From the NCBI GenBank assembly GCA_033807775.1, contig CM066321.1, positions 41,330,850 to 41,394,849 of the forward strand: 64,000 bases of DNA, read 5' to 3'. This DNA is from Saussurea involucrata (Eukaryota > Streptophyta > Magnoliopsida > Asterales > Asteraceae). Both the position numbers and the translations under genes were made by a program. This document shows positions 47,940 through 58,745 of the stretch, piece after piece; within the stretch, counting starts at the first letter, position 1, and every line of letters begins with the position of its first letter. The notes beneath the pieces are model-generated. The model did not search any database and was not told the DNA's origin. It saw nothing but the letters and a program-made list of their open reading frames with translations.

Positions 47940-50045
47940 TTAGATTTGAGAAGGGGCATCAGTCGCATCCTTGCCTGAGATCTCGCCCTGAAGACCTTCG
48001 TCTACCACCTCCTCCTCGACGTCCTTCTCGTCATCCGAATCAAGGTCTCTCACAGTCCTGACGCCCTTCAAGTAAATATCGAGCTCTTCCGACGCCGAAG
48101 CAAGAGGATCCTTCCCCAACAGATGTCGCCTCATGATTGCCGCCCGAGCAGTTAGGCGAGCTATAGCAAAAACGGACTTACCCTCGTCCCTAGCAGCTTG
48201 CACCTCTTTCTCCAGACTCTCCACCTTGGACTTAGAATCCTCGGCTTCCTTTGTAATCACAGCCAAGGATTCCTTAACTTTGTCCATCGCCTCCCTCTGA
48301 TCGGAAACCATGGTAAGGGTCTGTATCAAGCGATGATTGGCCTCATCCTTTGCACGTCCGACAGCCTCTAGATGTTTCAAGGCGTCATCGAGACGTTTTG
48401 ATAGAGCCTCTTCTCGCTCTGCGGCGACCTTCGCCGTATCCGACGCCGCGTTCTCCCTCTCGTGCGCAGCATACATTAGATCCTTTTTCTTCATTGTCTC
48501 ACCCCGCAAAGCTAGGGAAGCCTGGAACGCCTGCAAAATCATAAAACAAATATTATAAAAAACATACGACACCAACAACGACACCGATAACGACATCGAC
48601 AACGACACCGCCAACGACACCGACAACGACACCGACAACGACAGCGACGAATGAACCAAGTCTTGAAAGAAAGACTTACCATGAAAGCCAGCCCGACGAT
48701 ATGAGCTCCCATCTCCTCGAAAGGAAACCCCACGAAACGCTCCCTGAAATAAGGGAGCAGATATTTCCCCATGTGAGGAAATAAGTTCGTCCAGTCTAGG
48801 ACACTGCTGGCCATAAAGTCCGACGGCAATGTAAAATTAACCGTCGTGACCTTAGCCCCTCCCGTCGGCTGATCCTTGCCCTTGCCGGCCGACAAAGGAT
48901 CTGACGTGGCTGACGGAGCCTTTGATGTTTCCGCTTGAGGCGCAGAATTATTAGGTGTCGCAGCGATCGCATCAGAAGTCGACTTCTTGGGCGATGCGAT
49001 CTTCGCCTTCTCAGGAGTAACGACTCTAGACGAGTCATGAACTCCCGAAGACGGTTCCCTCGGAACCGTCGTCCGCGTCTTCTTCAGAACATCTGGACCA
49101 GCAGACATAAGCTTCTGCCTCCGCTCCTTGCCCTTACGAGCAAGCTCGAGCTCAGCTGCTCTTTTAGCAGAGACACGCGGCATCCGTGGTTGAGACTCCT
49201 CTGGAAACCACAGAAGAATAAAAATTATGAAAATCAAGGGAAGAAGAATCGAATTAACACAGAAAGAAATAAGAAGGTACGCTTACCAGTCATCTCTCTT
49301 TCTTCTTTCGACTCCCCTTCTTCCTCACGTTTCTCTCCCTGATTTTCTCCTAAGTATACTAAATCCTCGTCGTCGTCCACCAATTGTCGTACGACAAACG
49401 ATCGTTCTCCAGTGCTGAACTCTAAGAACGCGTCGATCTTTGCTTGAGAATTAGCGTAAGGCTTCACGTCCTCGAACTTTATGGCTGTCGACATATAAAA
49501 AACAAGTTAAAAACCAAAAACGCAGACGACAGACAACAAAAAAGTACAAAGCTCACCCGATGTATTCCGGCTGGCCCTAATCCAATCACTCTCAGAGTCA
49601 AAGGTCGACTTACGCACAAATGCGTACCGAGTCTTCCACCCGAGATCGTTCACAACGGTCCTAAGGACCAGAACCCGATCACCTTTTAGTCTAGAGTATA
49701 AACTGCAGCGATGACTCCCATCCTTCTTGGCTTGATAAGCCAAAAGGAGGTCGCGGATTCCCAATTCTTAGTGACGCGTTCGATCACTTGTACAACTCGC
49801 CAAAACTGGGGCATTAGCTGACCCGGTGCTAAGTCAAACTCTAGCATAAAAGCCTTAGCTAGAGGTGAGTAGGGCCATTCAAAAGCAATCTTAAAGGGAT
49901 ATTCGTATATCACGATATAACCCTCGGGACATTCATTCGATCGAATCTGACCTGCGCAAATTAATTCGACCCACGCAGGGATTTTAGCTAACCTCCTAAA
50001 GTCATCAAGATCCGACTGTTCTTGAATATTGCTCTCAGGATCCAT
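47940..50045 (-). pseudogene. Spliced antisense gene of Tat element (gypsy-type transposon-like protein), one frameshift
   Basis: Four exons join in phase on the minus strand: 50045-49557, 49484-49287, 49200-48680 and 48530-47940. Introns of 72, 86 and 149 bp have good sites (GTGAGC..TCGACAG, GTAAGC..TTTCCAG, GTAAGT..TTTTGCAG). Exon 1 starts MDPESNIQEQSDLDDF; its LAPGQLMPQFWRVVQ resembles the plant 'putative gypsy type transposon' family (Pfam Transposase_28), from memory. Exon 3 is Ser/Thr/Lys-rich with FPHMGKYLLPYFRERF; exon 4 is a long coiled coil (AHERENAASDTAKVAAEREE) with an acidic tail. The exons total 1799 nt, one short of a multiple of three, and the frame breaks near 49765, so one lost base explains it. 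Function is unknown; antisense genes are known in Tat-lineage elements. An upstream ATG at 50237 is also in frame. Confidence 0.75.
48560..48650. repeat. 12-bp (CGACAACGACAC)n minisatellite in intron 3
   Basis: About seven units with small variants (CGATAACGACAT and similar), wholly inside the third intron of the antisense gene. Confidence 0.9.
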
Positions 50046-50538
50046 CGACACTTCTAAAAACAGATTGGAGAAATCGAAGAAATCGTACCTTATATATAAG
50101 CGCTCTAAGACCTCGAAAATCCTAACTGAGTCGCAGAATCTCGCAGGATTAGTAATGATCGGGCAAAGAACAGCAAGAAGATCGAGAGGAAATCTTTGCT
50201 TAAAACCCTCTAAAATCGTAAACAAGAAAAGATCCATAGTAATCTTTATTTATGCAGTCGATCATGTCAGGTCGAGTCCTTTGATGATCACCGCCTGCCC
50301 TCGTCCCTTCGTATGACCACACGGATCGTCGACACCTGTCAAAGACAGCTGGTAAGCACAATCGTGCGTCAGTATGACGTCACGACCTCGTTTTCTCTTC
50401 GACTTCTCGTTCAGTTAAAATTGAACCAATCCGGTTCCGAGACAACCAAGGTATTTTCCAGCACAAGACCCTGAACACCCGACAAGCAAAATTTAAAATT
50501 CGAATTTGCCATCCTACTTTCAAATTTTGGGGGCAAAC
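50046..50538 (-). promoter_or_regulatory. Upstream region of antisense gene and polypurine tract of the element
   Basis: It must hold the antisense promoter if the gene is expressed; no clear TATA box was fixed. On the plus strand TTTTGGGGGCAAAC (50525-50538) just before the 3' LTR is the polypurine tract. Confidence 0.45.
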
Positions 50539-51435
50539 TGTTTGGGCAAAATTTCACAGGTCTCGACCACGACCAGAAAAGGTAAGACACATGTTATGAG
50601 CTATATCTTGTATTAAGATAAGGTCCCGACAAAGACCCAAAAAACCTCCGTCGTCCCTCCTAACAGGTAAGTCGAGAGTTCCTCACGACACTCGACCTCG
50701 ACGTCGCCCGTTCCGCACGACCGTCGCACAAAACCGTACGACCTTGACTAACTCGATATACGACTATTACGTTTGTTCGATGATTAATGCAGGAGTCAAA
50801 GTTATTAATGGGCAACGGTCATAACCGACGAAAGGCAATTATGAAGAGTTACAACTGACGACCATTACAACAATCATCAAAGATCTTAATGATTCAATTA
50901 AAATCATCCGAAGACTATAAATCCCAAGTTCAATCCTCAGTTTCAGGACATCGAATAACACAGGGAGAGAGATAGAACAAGATCATCGAACAACAGAAGC
51001 AAACGCAAACACTCGAAGAATATTCATTCGAAGCAAAGAGATCATTCATAGAAGATCGCTCTCGACGCACGACTTTCACTCTCGACCAACAGTTCACACA
51101 TTGTTTTCACACACGACGCACACTGTTTTTACATTTCAAACACTTGTACTTTACATTTGGAAGTCTTTCCCTTCATTTGTATTGTAATCTCTGTACGATC
51201 GACACCCGGAACACCAAGGCCATCGCCCCTGATTGGCGACCATAGTGCAGCGACGACATCCATTGTCATCCGCAGGTTTTTTTCCTCGTTGAGGTTTTTC
51301 CTGCGTCATCAAATCCTCTGTCTCATTTACATTTTTGTCTTTGTCGCACACCTTTGTCGAATGATTCCTTTCTTTAGTTGTTAAAGTCCACATCGACCTT
51401 AAGTTGTCCCTTTGGTGTGATTTTTGGTATTAACA
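50539..51435 (+). repeat. 3' LTR of Tat element
   Basis: 897 bp, matching 43356-44251 with scattered differences; followed by the CCCGA duplication. Confidence 0.9.
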
Positions 51436-51440
51436 CCCGA

Positions 51441-52166
51441 CGGATGGAACTCGTGTGTAGAGTACTGCAGTAGTTTGAATCTTGGTGGTATGGTTAGGTG
51501 TCAACTTTGGATTTTGAGGCCATGAACCGTCAGTGTTTTGGGAGTGTTGTAGTCCAATCTTAAGGGACAATCGTATCTCTTGTAGTGATTTTAAGAAGTT
51601 CAGATTATGATAAGTGGATTTAGTAGAACGACTTTACTTGAACGGTAAAAGAATTTGCAGATTAGATGGTTGGTAACGTGATGTATTCTTGGAGTTGTAT
51701 AATCGTTGGGTCAGGGACGACCGTATGTTTTGGGGACTATTAGTGCTCGTTAGGGTCAAATGTCAATTCAGTAGCGGGACGGTTGGATTTGGAGATTTTG
51801 TTGGTTTCGGTGGTAATCAAACCTCGGGTTGGTTGGAGAAGAAATTTTAAAGTGTGTGGATCTGGGCTGATGGGAAGTAGAGATCGGGTGTTGAGGAAGT
51901 ATGGATCACCTAAGGTTGGGAGACGACCGGGGTCATTCAGTTAGAGGCTACCTTAGTAAATTAAGCGTTCACTCGGGCATAAGTGTAGTGGGTCTAAATG
52001 GACATTGATTGTGAGTATCGACATGAAGTTGTCAAAGCATTTTTGGCAAGAAAGGATTCGAATTTCAATAGGAAATTGAAGAAGCATGGAAAGTGTTGAG
52101 TTCGATAACCTTTGGGTGTTTGGGAGCTAGATTTCGAGGACGAAATCATCCTAAGGTTGGGAGGAT
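51441..52166 (+). other. Family C internal domain, right part
   Basis: Non-coding. Ends TTTCGAGGACGAAATCATCC then AAGGTTGGGAGGAT, the chromovirus-type end and purine tract. Its reverse complement begins the inverted copy at 58746. Confidence 0.85.
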
Positions 52167-54858
52167 TGTAACACCCGTAATTTTCGGATAAGTACAATTT
52201 CGAATCAGGGTGGAATCGATCTTTTAAGAAAAATATGAAAAATAGGATTTTGGATTAAATCCTAGATTTTATGGTCTTGTTGGATGAGGAATTTGAATAC
52301 AAGTCCAACGGTTCTTTCCGGAGCGAAAACGGAGCTAAAACGAAGAAGTAATGGCCAAAACAGTGTTTAAGAGGAAATCGGGCGACCAGTGCCCGACGTG
52401 CATTGTGGCGCTAGTTCACCCGCACGGAGCACCTTATCAGCATAAAACGCGAATTTCACCCCCAACCTTCATTTCTTCATATCTCTCTCATTTCAACTCC
52501 GATTTTGGTGATTCAAGTTGCTATGGTTCCGTTTTTTAGAGCTCTTCAAGGATCTAAAAAGAGTTTGGAAGTTTATTGGAAGATTCAAGAACGTTTGGTG
52601 GTGGTAAGCTTCTCATTTCTCACTCCCAAACTCCATCTCTTCTCTCCCAAATCATTTCCTCTTCTTCCCCCTCAAACCCTAACTGATTTTGGGGCTTTTC
52701 ATGGAGATTAAAGTGTTTCTTCTCCATCATATGTTAGTGGTTTCATCTTTTGATGCAAGAGCAAGTTTTCATCTCCAACACTAGAGATTTTTTGGGTTTT
52801 CTAGGTTTTCATCAAAACCTAAGTGGTAAGTTCATTTCCTCCATTTACAAGCTTCATTATGAGTTATAAATGTTCCATTGATGATCTCCTAGTGTTTTGT
52901 TCCTCCATTTTCGGTTTGGATGATTTTGAGAAAAGTTAGGACAAATTGGGATTTTGGGTATAAATGGAGATTTTGATGGTTGATGTTTGGGGAAAAATTC
53001 TAAATGGTTAAATGTGGTTATTGATGGTTAGAAACTTATGCATCTAGGTTTTTGGAAGTTTTGGCTTGAGGATTCAAGTTTCTTCAAAGGAGCTTACGTT
53101 TGGGGAAAAATCTAGATTTAACCTAAATCTAGCAAGGTGAGTTCAAGTTGATTTGCGAAAACGTTGTGCATGCCAAAAATGTTATTTTCCAAGTATTTGT
53201 GTGTTTTACTTATATTTATCAACTGTTGAGTTATTTGGTAAGTTGACTCTTTTAAGTGTTTAACTTTATAAAGATTGTAAAACACCCATATTTGGGATTT
53301 TGGAATATTTTGATGTGTAGAAATCATAAATATGTCTTCAAGTGATTTACTGCTAAAATAAAGTTCATTCAATGGTTTATTCATGTTGGGTAATTGATTT
53401 TATAAACCATTTGATAAAAGGCACATTTTAGTGTCATGAGTCATTTTGAGAATTATAAGGGCATGAGTCCATTTGGGGAAACCCTTTGTTTTAACCCGTG
53501 TCGAGTTTTGGGTTAATGATGATTTTGTGGTACATGTTTACCTAAACAATGTTTAAATGCATTATATGCTATGATGACCGTTATTTATGAGTCTAATAAG
53601 TTTTGAGCATTTTGCTCGGTTTTGACTTTAAGGAAGTCTTGGGGACATTTTGTCCGGTTTTGATGGCTCAATATGGAGTCTTATTTATGGTTTGCATTTA
53701 TTGCAACTTGATGCATTTTATTGCATATTTTGATATTTACATGCTCGGGTGCTTTAGTCATTTCGGGATGGGCATATTTTTGTAGACTGTGTTGCATTGG
53801 ATCCATAGGCACGTAAGTCAGTCTTTATTTGATGGTCTATCTCTTTGTGCACGAAGAGTGGACTATTGGAACGCATGGTTATATGCGTTAGGTCGTGGGG
53901 CCACTAGCGAGTAGGAAATAAGGGACACTGAAGTCCTTGAGGTGTAACTCGTATAGACTGGATAGGCAATATGGTCCCATAACTCCTTGAGGTGTAACTC
54001 GACGGAGTAGGCAATAAAGGCATGGGAAAGGTTTGAGGTTGTGATGTCTTTATGGCATGGGAACTAAGACCGGGACTTGAGGTGTAATCCAGTAATATCA
54101 TAAGTGGCCTAACTTTACGTGCCCGTAACTTTCGATGGAATCGGGTCTCCCCCGTCACCGAAAGGTGTTGTTTTTGGGTAGTTACTTTTATCCATATTTT
54201 CGGTGACGCTCTTTATTTATATGAAATGTCTTCACGGTTTATTGGCAGAGTTCTATGCCTCATCCTATTTGGATGTGTTAAAATATTGGAGTTTTGTCCA
54301 CGTTTAGATTTCTTGGGATATTTAACGTCCAAGCACGTTTTGAGTGAGTTGGAGTTGGAATTCATTTTGGAAAACGCTTTATACAATTTGGGAACTTTTC
54401 TCATAGATTTTGTGTGCGTTAGAAAATGAGTCGTTTACATCCTTTCATAAACTCTTTTGGAAATCATGATTTATGTCGCAAACTTTCTTTCTACAAATTA
54501 TATAAATCACGTTATAAACTCTTGAAGTCACTAGGCGTTAGCCTAACCTTTTTATTTGTCGGCATGTGCAACAGGTTCAGGTTGGGAGTAGTTCTAGTGA
54601 CACTACGAAAGGTCGAGTGCTAGTAGTGTGCTCGAGAGGTGAATTGGTAGTGAAGTCTTCCGCATTGAGTTTTGGGAATAGCAATTGTACTTGAGTTAAG
54701 TAACACCCGATGTAAACTTAGCCTTTGTATTTAAGACTTGAGTCATATGTATTGATGGAGGTATGTCCCGTATTGAATTATAGGGAGAAATCCTATTATT
54801 TTGGTTGTATTATCGAAAATTTTATTTAGTTGCTCTTTCCCAATTCGAGGGTGTTACA
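52167..54858 (+). repeat. Family C LTR 2
   Basis: Very similar to LTR 1, with a short AAAAATATG-type insertion near 52230 and scattered substitutions. Confidence 0.9.
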
Positions 54859-55924
54859 AGTTGGTATCAGAGCCTAAGTTTGAGAGAATTAGGTGTTGAT
54901 TTTTGGATACCTAGACTCAAACTAGCGTTCTTTTCAGTAAATAAAAGTGAAATTCACCATTAGACACCCTAAGATAGGATGTTTTGAGGTCGATGGAGTT
55001 GTTAGAAACGAGAATCACGTCGAGAGTAGCAAGGATAATCATGTACGGTGCGTTCATAATGACACCTGGCTAGTGTCATGGTGAACTTACTAGTTACATG
55101 TGCATACTTGAACTGCTTTAATGTGATGACCGTTGGGGTAGTGAAGATTTTCTAAGTGAGTAGTCGTTGGAAGAGATTGACGATTCTAGCACTAGTCACG
55201 AGGAGTGACAATAGGCATGATAATTGCTCTAAGTGGACCATTTCAGGTCGAAGTTGATGGTTGAAATAGAACCATAGGCTTATGAATCGATTTTAATTCG
55301 GGAAGAAATCGCGAGATTAATCGATGTAACTTTCAATTGTTTTAAGATGTCTGAGAATCCGGATGACGATAGTGTGACCAGAGGAACGTGGGGGAGTGTG
55401 GTTTGAGTCATTGAGTGCCGACTAATTTCATGCACGAAATTTATTTTAAAATAAATTGCATCAGTTATTTCTTGTGTTTCAAATCCTCATGTGGATTGTG
55501 TTACAAAATCTCATAAAAACGTTTAGCACACACAAGATTTTAAATCATGGTTTTGAACATGCATGAAAATTATTTTATTGCGGAGGTTGCAAATTTTGTC
55601 GAGACTTGCTTTATTTTGTTGTTGTCCAACGCTACTTTCGGAACAGTGATATCCATATTTTAATGATGTTTAAGATGTTGGACAAGTAACTACGGCTTAT
55701 GACTTTAACATTGGATCTCCTCCACATATGTTAAGGTTGGACGGAAAGTTATCTTCCATTATGTTTATGTCAAGCTTTATTGGAAAATTTAGTTAATGCG
55801 AGTTTAGCTGAAGAGTGTTGTTTATATTGTATTATAACAAAAAGGAAATTTTTAGAATTTTGACATTTTAGTCATGATTTTTGCTTTATGCAATTTGATT
55901 TTTGGAAACGAAGGTTTGGCACCA
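54859..55924 (+). other. Second, truncated family C internal domain
   Basis: Contains PBS (54862-54873) and leader, and follows the first internal domain closely until GGCACCATTTAG, where homology breaks off. It shows that the element was a tandem multimer. Confidence 0.85.
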
Positions 55925-56672
55925 TTTAGTTGAAGTGTTCTTCTCCTTCTTCATTTATGAAGATTAGGGCTTGATGTATTTGAGATTTTGGGTTCTAAAT
56001 GTTTGGGGAATGATTCTAAGTATTTGAGGATAAATACTTATGGTTGGAAACTTGTGAATCTAGGTTTTGGAAGATTTGGCCTAAAGGATCCGGGTTGCAT
56101 CAAAGGAGCTTACGTTGGGAGAAATTCTAGATTTAGCTTAAATCTAGCGAGGTGAGTTCAAGTTGATTTGTGAAAACTTTGTGTATGCCAAAAATGTTAT
56201 TTTCCAAATATTTGTGTGTTTTACTTGGAAATATCAATGGTTGAGTTAATGGAATAGTTTAACTCTTTTGAAATGGTTATCTTCATAAATGTTGTAAAAC
56301 AACCATATTTGGGGCTTTTGGATATTTTGATGTGTAGAAATCATAATATGTCATTAAAGGATTAGTTGCTCAAGATCATATTTTGTTCACTTTCTTTCTC
56401 ATTTGGAGTATTGTGGTCGATTTTGGTTATGTTTAGTTGAAGTGTTCTTCTCCTTCTTCATTTATGAAGATTAGGGCTTGATGTATTTGAGATTTTGGGT
56501 TCAAAGTGTTTGGGGAGTGATTCCAAGTATTAGAGGATAAATACTTATGGTTGGAAACTTGTGGATCTAGGTTTTGGAAGATTTGGCCTAAAGGATCCGA
56601 GTTGCATCAAAGGAGCTTACGTTGGGAGAAATTCTAGATTTAGCTTAAATCTAGCGAGGTGAGTTCAAGTTG
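55925..56672 (+). repeat. 507-bp tandem duplication of a family C-related LTR fragment
   Basis: TTTAGTTGAAGTGTTC starts at 55925 and 56432. The second copy runs about 240 bp. The content (GGAGCTTACGTTGGGAGAA, AGCGAGGTGAGTTCAAG) resembles the middle of the family C LTR but is clearly diverged, so it comes from a sister subfamily. Confidence 0.8.
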
Positions 56673-56700
56673 ACTTCTGCTTGACGGATATAAATATACA
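56673..56700 (+). repeat. 28-nt filler at rearrangement junction
   Basis: Exact copy of 35048-35075, placed between a plus-oriented and a minus-oriented LTR fragment. It is bounded by ACTTCTGCT microhomology that recurs at 56700. Confidence 0.8.
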
Positions 56701-56870
56701 CTTCTGCTAGATCTTTAGCCCATCTTAGACATCAACCATACTAGGTCTTTAGTCCATCTTAGACATCAACCATACTAGGTCTTTAGTCCATTTTCGGCAT
56801 CAACTATACTAGGTCTTTAGCCCTTCTTAGACATCAACCATACTAGGTCTTTAGTCCAAGCCATCAAGTT
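56701..56870. repeat. 34-bp minisatellite in inverted LTR
   Basis: About five units of CATCAACCATACTAGGTCTT plus TAGTCCATCTTAGA, at 34-bp spacing (CTAG at 56707, 56741, 56775). Confidence 0.85.
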
Positions 56871-58745
56871 CAATCCTACTGGATCTTTACCTTAGGAAAA
56901 CCCACCATCCGAAACAAGCTTACCCGACTTGAAAATAAATACATGACCCCAAAAGAATAACTAATGCATTCAAATCATGTAAACCTCAAATATGATGCAA
57001 CTCATGCAATGCAAACCCCAAGCCCACGTCGAGCTTATTAAAACCGGGCGAATGCCATCAAGACCCAACCGAGTCCAAAACCGAGCCCTCTGCTCAAAAG
57101 ATCTAATGATCATTTATCAACATCAATTCATGCAAATGAAAATGCATCTAGCCCACAAAATGCAAACACATGCTCTGAGGCATGATAGTCTCACAACCCC
57201 TTCATTGCCACCTTCCCAATGAAGTCAAATCATATATGCATCTATATGTATACGTATGTGCAACTCTTTCATAACCCAACAATGCATATAATTCACCGAG
57301 GTTCATTAGTCCCAAGGTACTAAGAACACGAAAACATCAAACGGTCTTCACACATAAGACCAACACTCAAACCGGCACATATTCAAATAAAATGCACTTA
57401 AGCATATAACACATCCAAGACTCCACCTCGAGTCTCTAAAATCGGCAAACACTCAAAAGACTCATTTGAGTATAAATCAAGCCTTTAAAGACCAAAATAA
57501 TCGTTTAGTTAAATACGTATCACTCACACGGTTACGTAAACCAAAATACGCCGTTACTCAAACTCTTTACTCTTTTAATTCCTCAATTGACCATCGGCCC
57601 CAAAATAAAAGGTTTATAACTCTCAAAACATTCATATGGTCGGAGTGGCCAAAATCCCCAACCCACACGTTCACACTTTAAAATACGCCACATCATGGTT
57701 ATCACATAATCACAAAAATACTAAAAGTGTATTTTGACCAAATCCTCTTTACTTATGCCATAAATTAACAAAACCTCTTTTACTCATGATTTATTCATCA
57801 ATCACTCAAAATCCCCAAATGTGGGTGTTTTACAAGATATGTAAAGTTCAACACTTTGATTAAATCAAAACGCACCAAATAACTCCACAAGAGATAATTT
57901 CACATAAAGCACACAATTACTGTAAAACACACATTTTGGCATGTACAACGTTTTCACAAATCAACTTGAACTCACCTTGCTAGATTAAGCTAAATCTAGA
58001 TTTTCCCAAACGTATGCTCCTTTGAAGAAGTTCGTATCTTCAAGTCCAAATCTTCCAAAACCTCAACCATCAAGTGAATCCACCAACCAAACACTTCTAT
58101 TGTTACCAAAGTGAACCTCAATCTTCATTTCAACCAAAGAAAGGAAAAGGTTTAGGCGAGGGTTAGGTAAAACCCTAGAAAGTGTAGAAATCTTACCAAA
58201 ATGAAAGTGAGAAGAAGGGTTCTAACCTCCATCCATAATTCCTTGTTAAAAACTGAAAGAGAAGCTTTGGTTTGCAAGATTTATGGCTTCAAGAGCTCCA
58301 AAAACGATTTAGAGGGTTAGGGTTCGGTTTGGGAGAGTAAGGGATGAAATGGGAGAAGTGAGGCTGAAAATCGCATTTTTAAGGGTCCTGATACCCCCGG
58401 GCGATAGTGACGTGCGATAGTGACAGTGTCACAATCGCTGGCACAATCGCACGGGTTGTACCGAGAGTTTTTGGCATCCGGCGATTGTGACATGCGATTG
58501 TGACAGTGTCACAATCGCTGGGCACTATAGCACAGAGCGTAACGAAACTTGTTTTGGCCATAACTTCTTCGTTTTAACTCCGTTTTTGCTCCGGAAAGAA
58601 CCGTTGGACTCGTATTCGAATTCCCCATCCAACAAGACCATAAAATCTAGGATTGAACCCAAAATCCTATTTTTCTTAATTTTCTTAAAAGATCGATTCC
58701 ACACTGATTCGAAATTGTACTTATCCGAAAATTACGGGTCTTACA
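56701..58745 (-). repeat. Inverted family C-type LTR, truncated
   Basis: Read on the minus strand from 58745 it starts TGTAAGACCCGTAATTTTCGG and follows the family C LTR through TAGCAAGGTGAGTTCAAG near 57975. Its far end is lost at the 56700 junction. It differs from the other LTRs by the 34-bp minisatellite and by GCGATTGTGAC palindromes (58414-58438, 58494-58518). Confidence 0.8.

Larger units (their letters stand above)
43356..51435 (+). mobile_element. Nested Tat-type Ty3/gypsy element lacking pol
   Basis: LTRs at 43356-44251 and 50539-51435 (TGTTTGGGCAAAA...GGYATTAACA) and a perfect duplication CCCGA (43351-43355, 51436-51440) define an 8080-bp insertion in family C. It carries a Tat-like gag and protease on + and a multi-exon gene on -, but no RT, RNase H or integrase. 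Tat-lineage elements are known for extra antisense genes near the 3' LTR. It is therefore non-autonomous but unusually protein-rich. Its CpG-rich text contrasts with the surrounding AT-rich elements and fits a recent arrival. Confidence 0.9.
37741..54858 (+). mobile_element. Non-coding LTR retrotransposon family C, with nested Tat element
   Basis: LTRs of 2684 and 2692 bp (TGTAACACCC...GGGTGTTACA) enclose an internal domain of about 3.66 kb (40425-43355 plus 51441-52166) once the nested 8-kb element is removed. The interior has no protein-coding capacity. Its end, TTTCGAGGACGAAAT ahead of the 3' LTR, is typical of Ty3/gypsy chromoviruses. The 3' LTR is followed not by a target duplication but by a second PBS and internal domain (54859-55924), so this is a tandem array whose right end is lost. 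The left flank is CATAC. Confidence 0.85.

Noticed and set aside
56701..56870. CRISPR-like array of 34-bp repeats
   Set aside because: There are no distinct spacers between repeats; it is a head-to-tail minisatellite inside an LTR in plant DNA.
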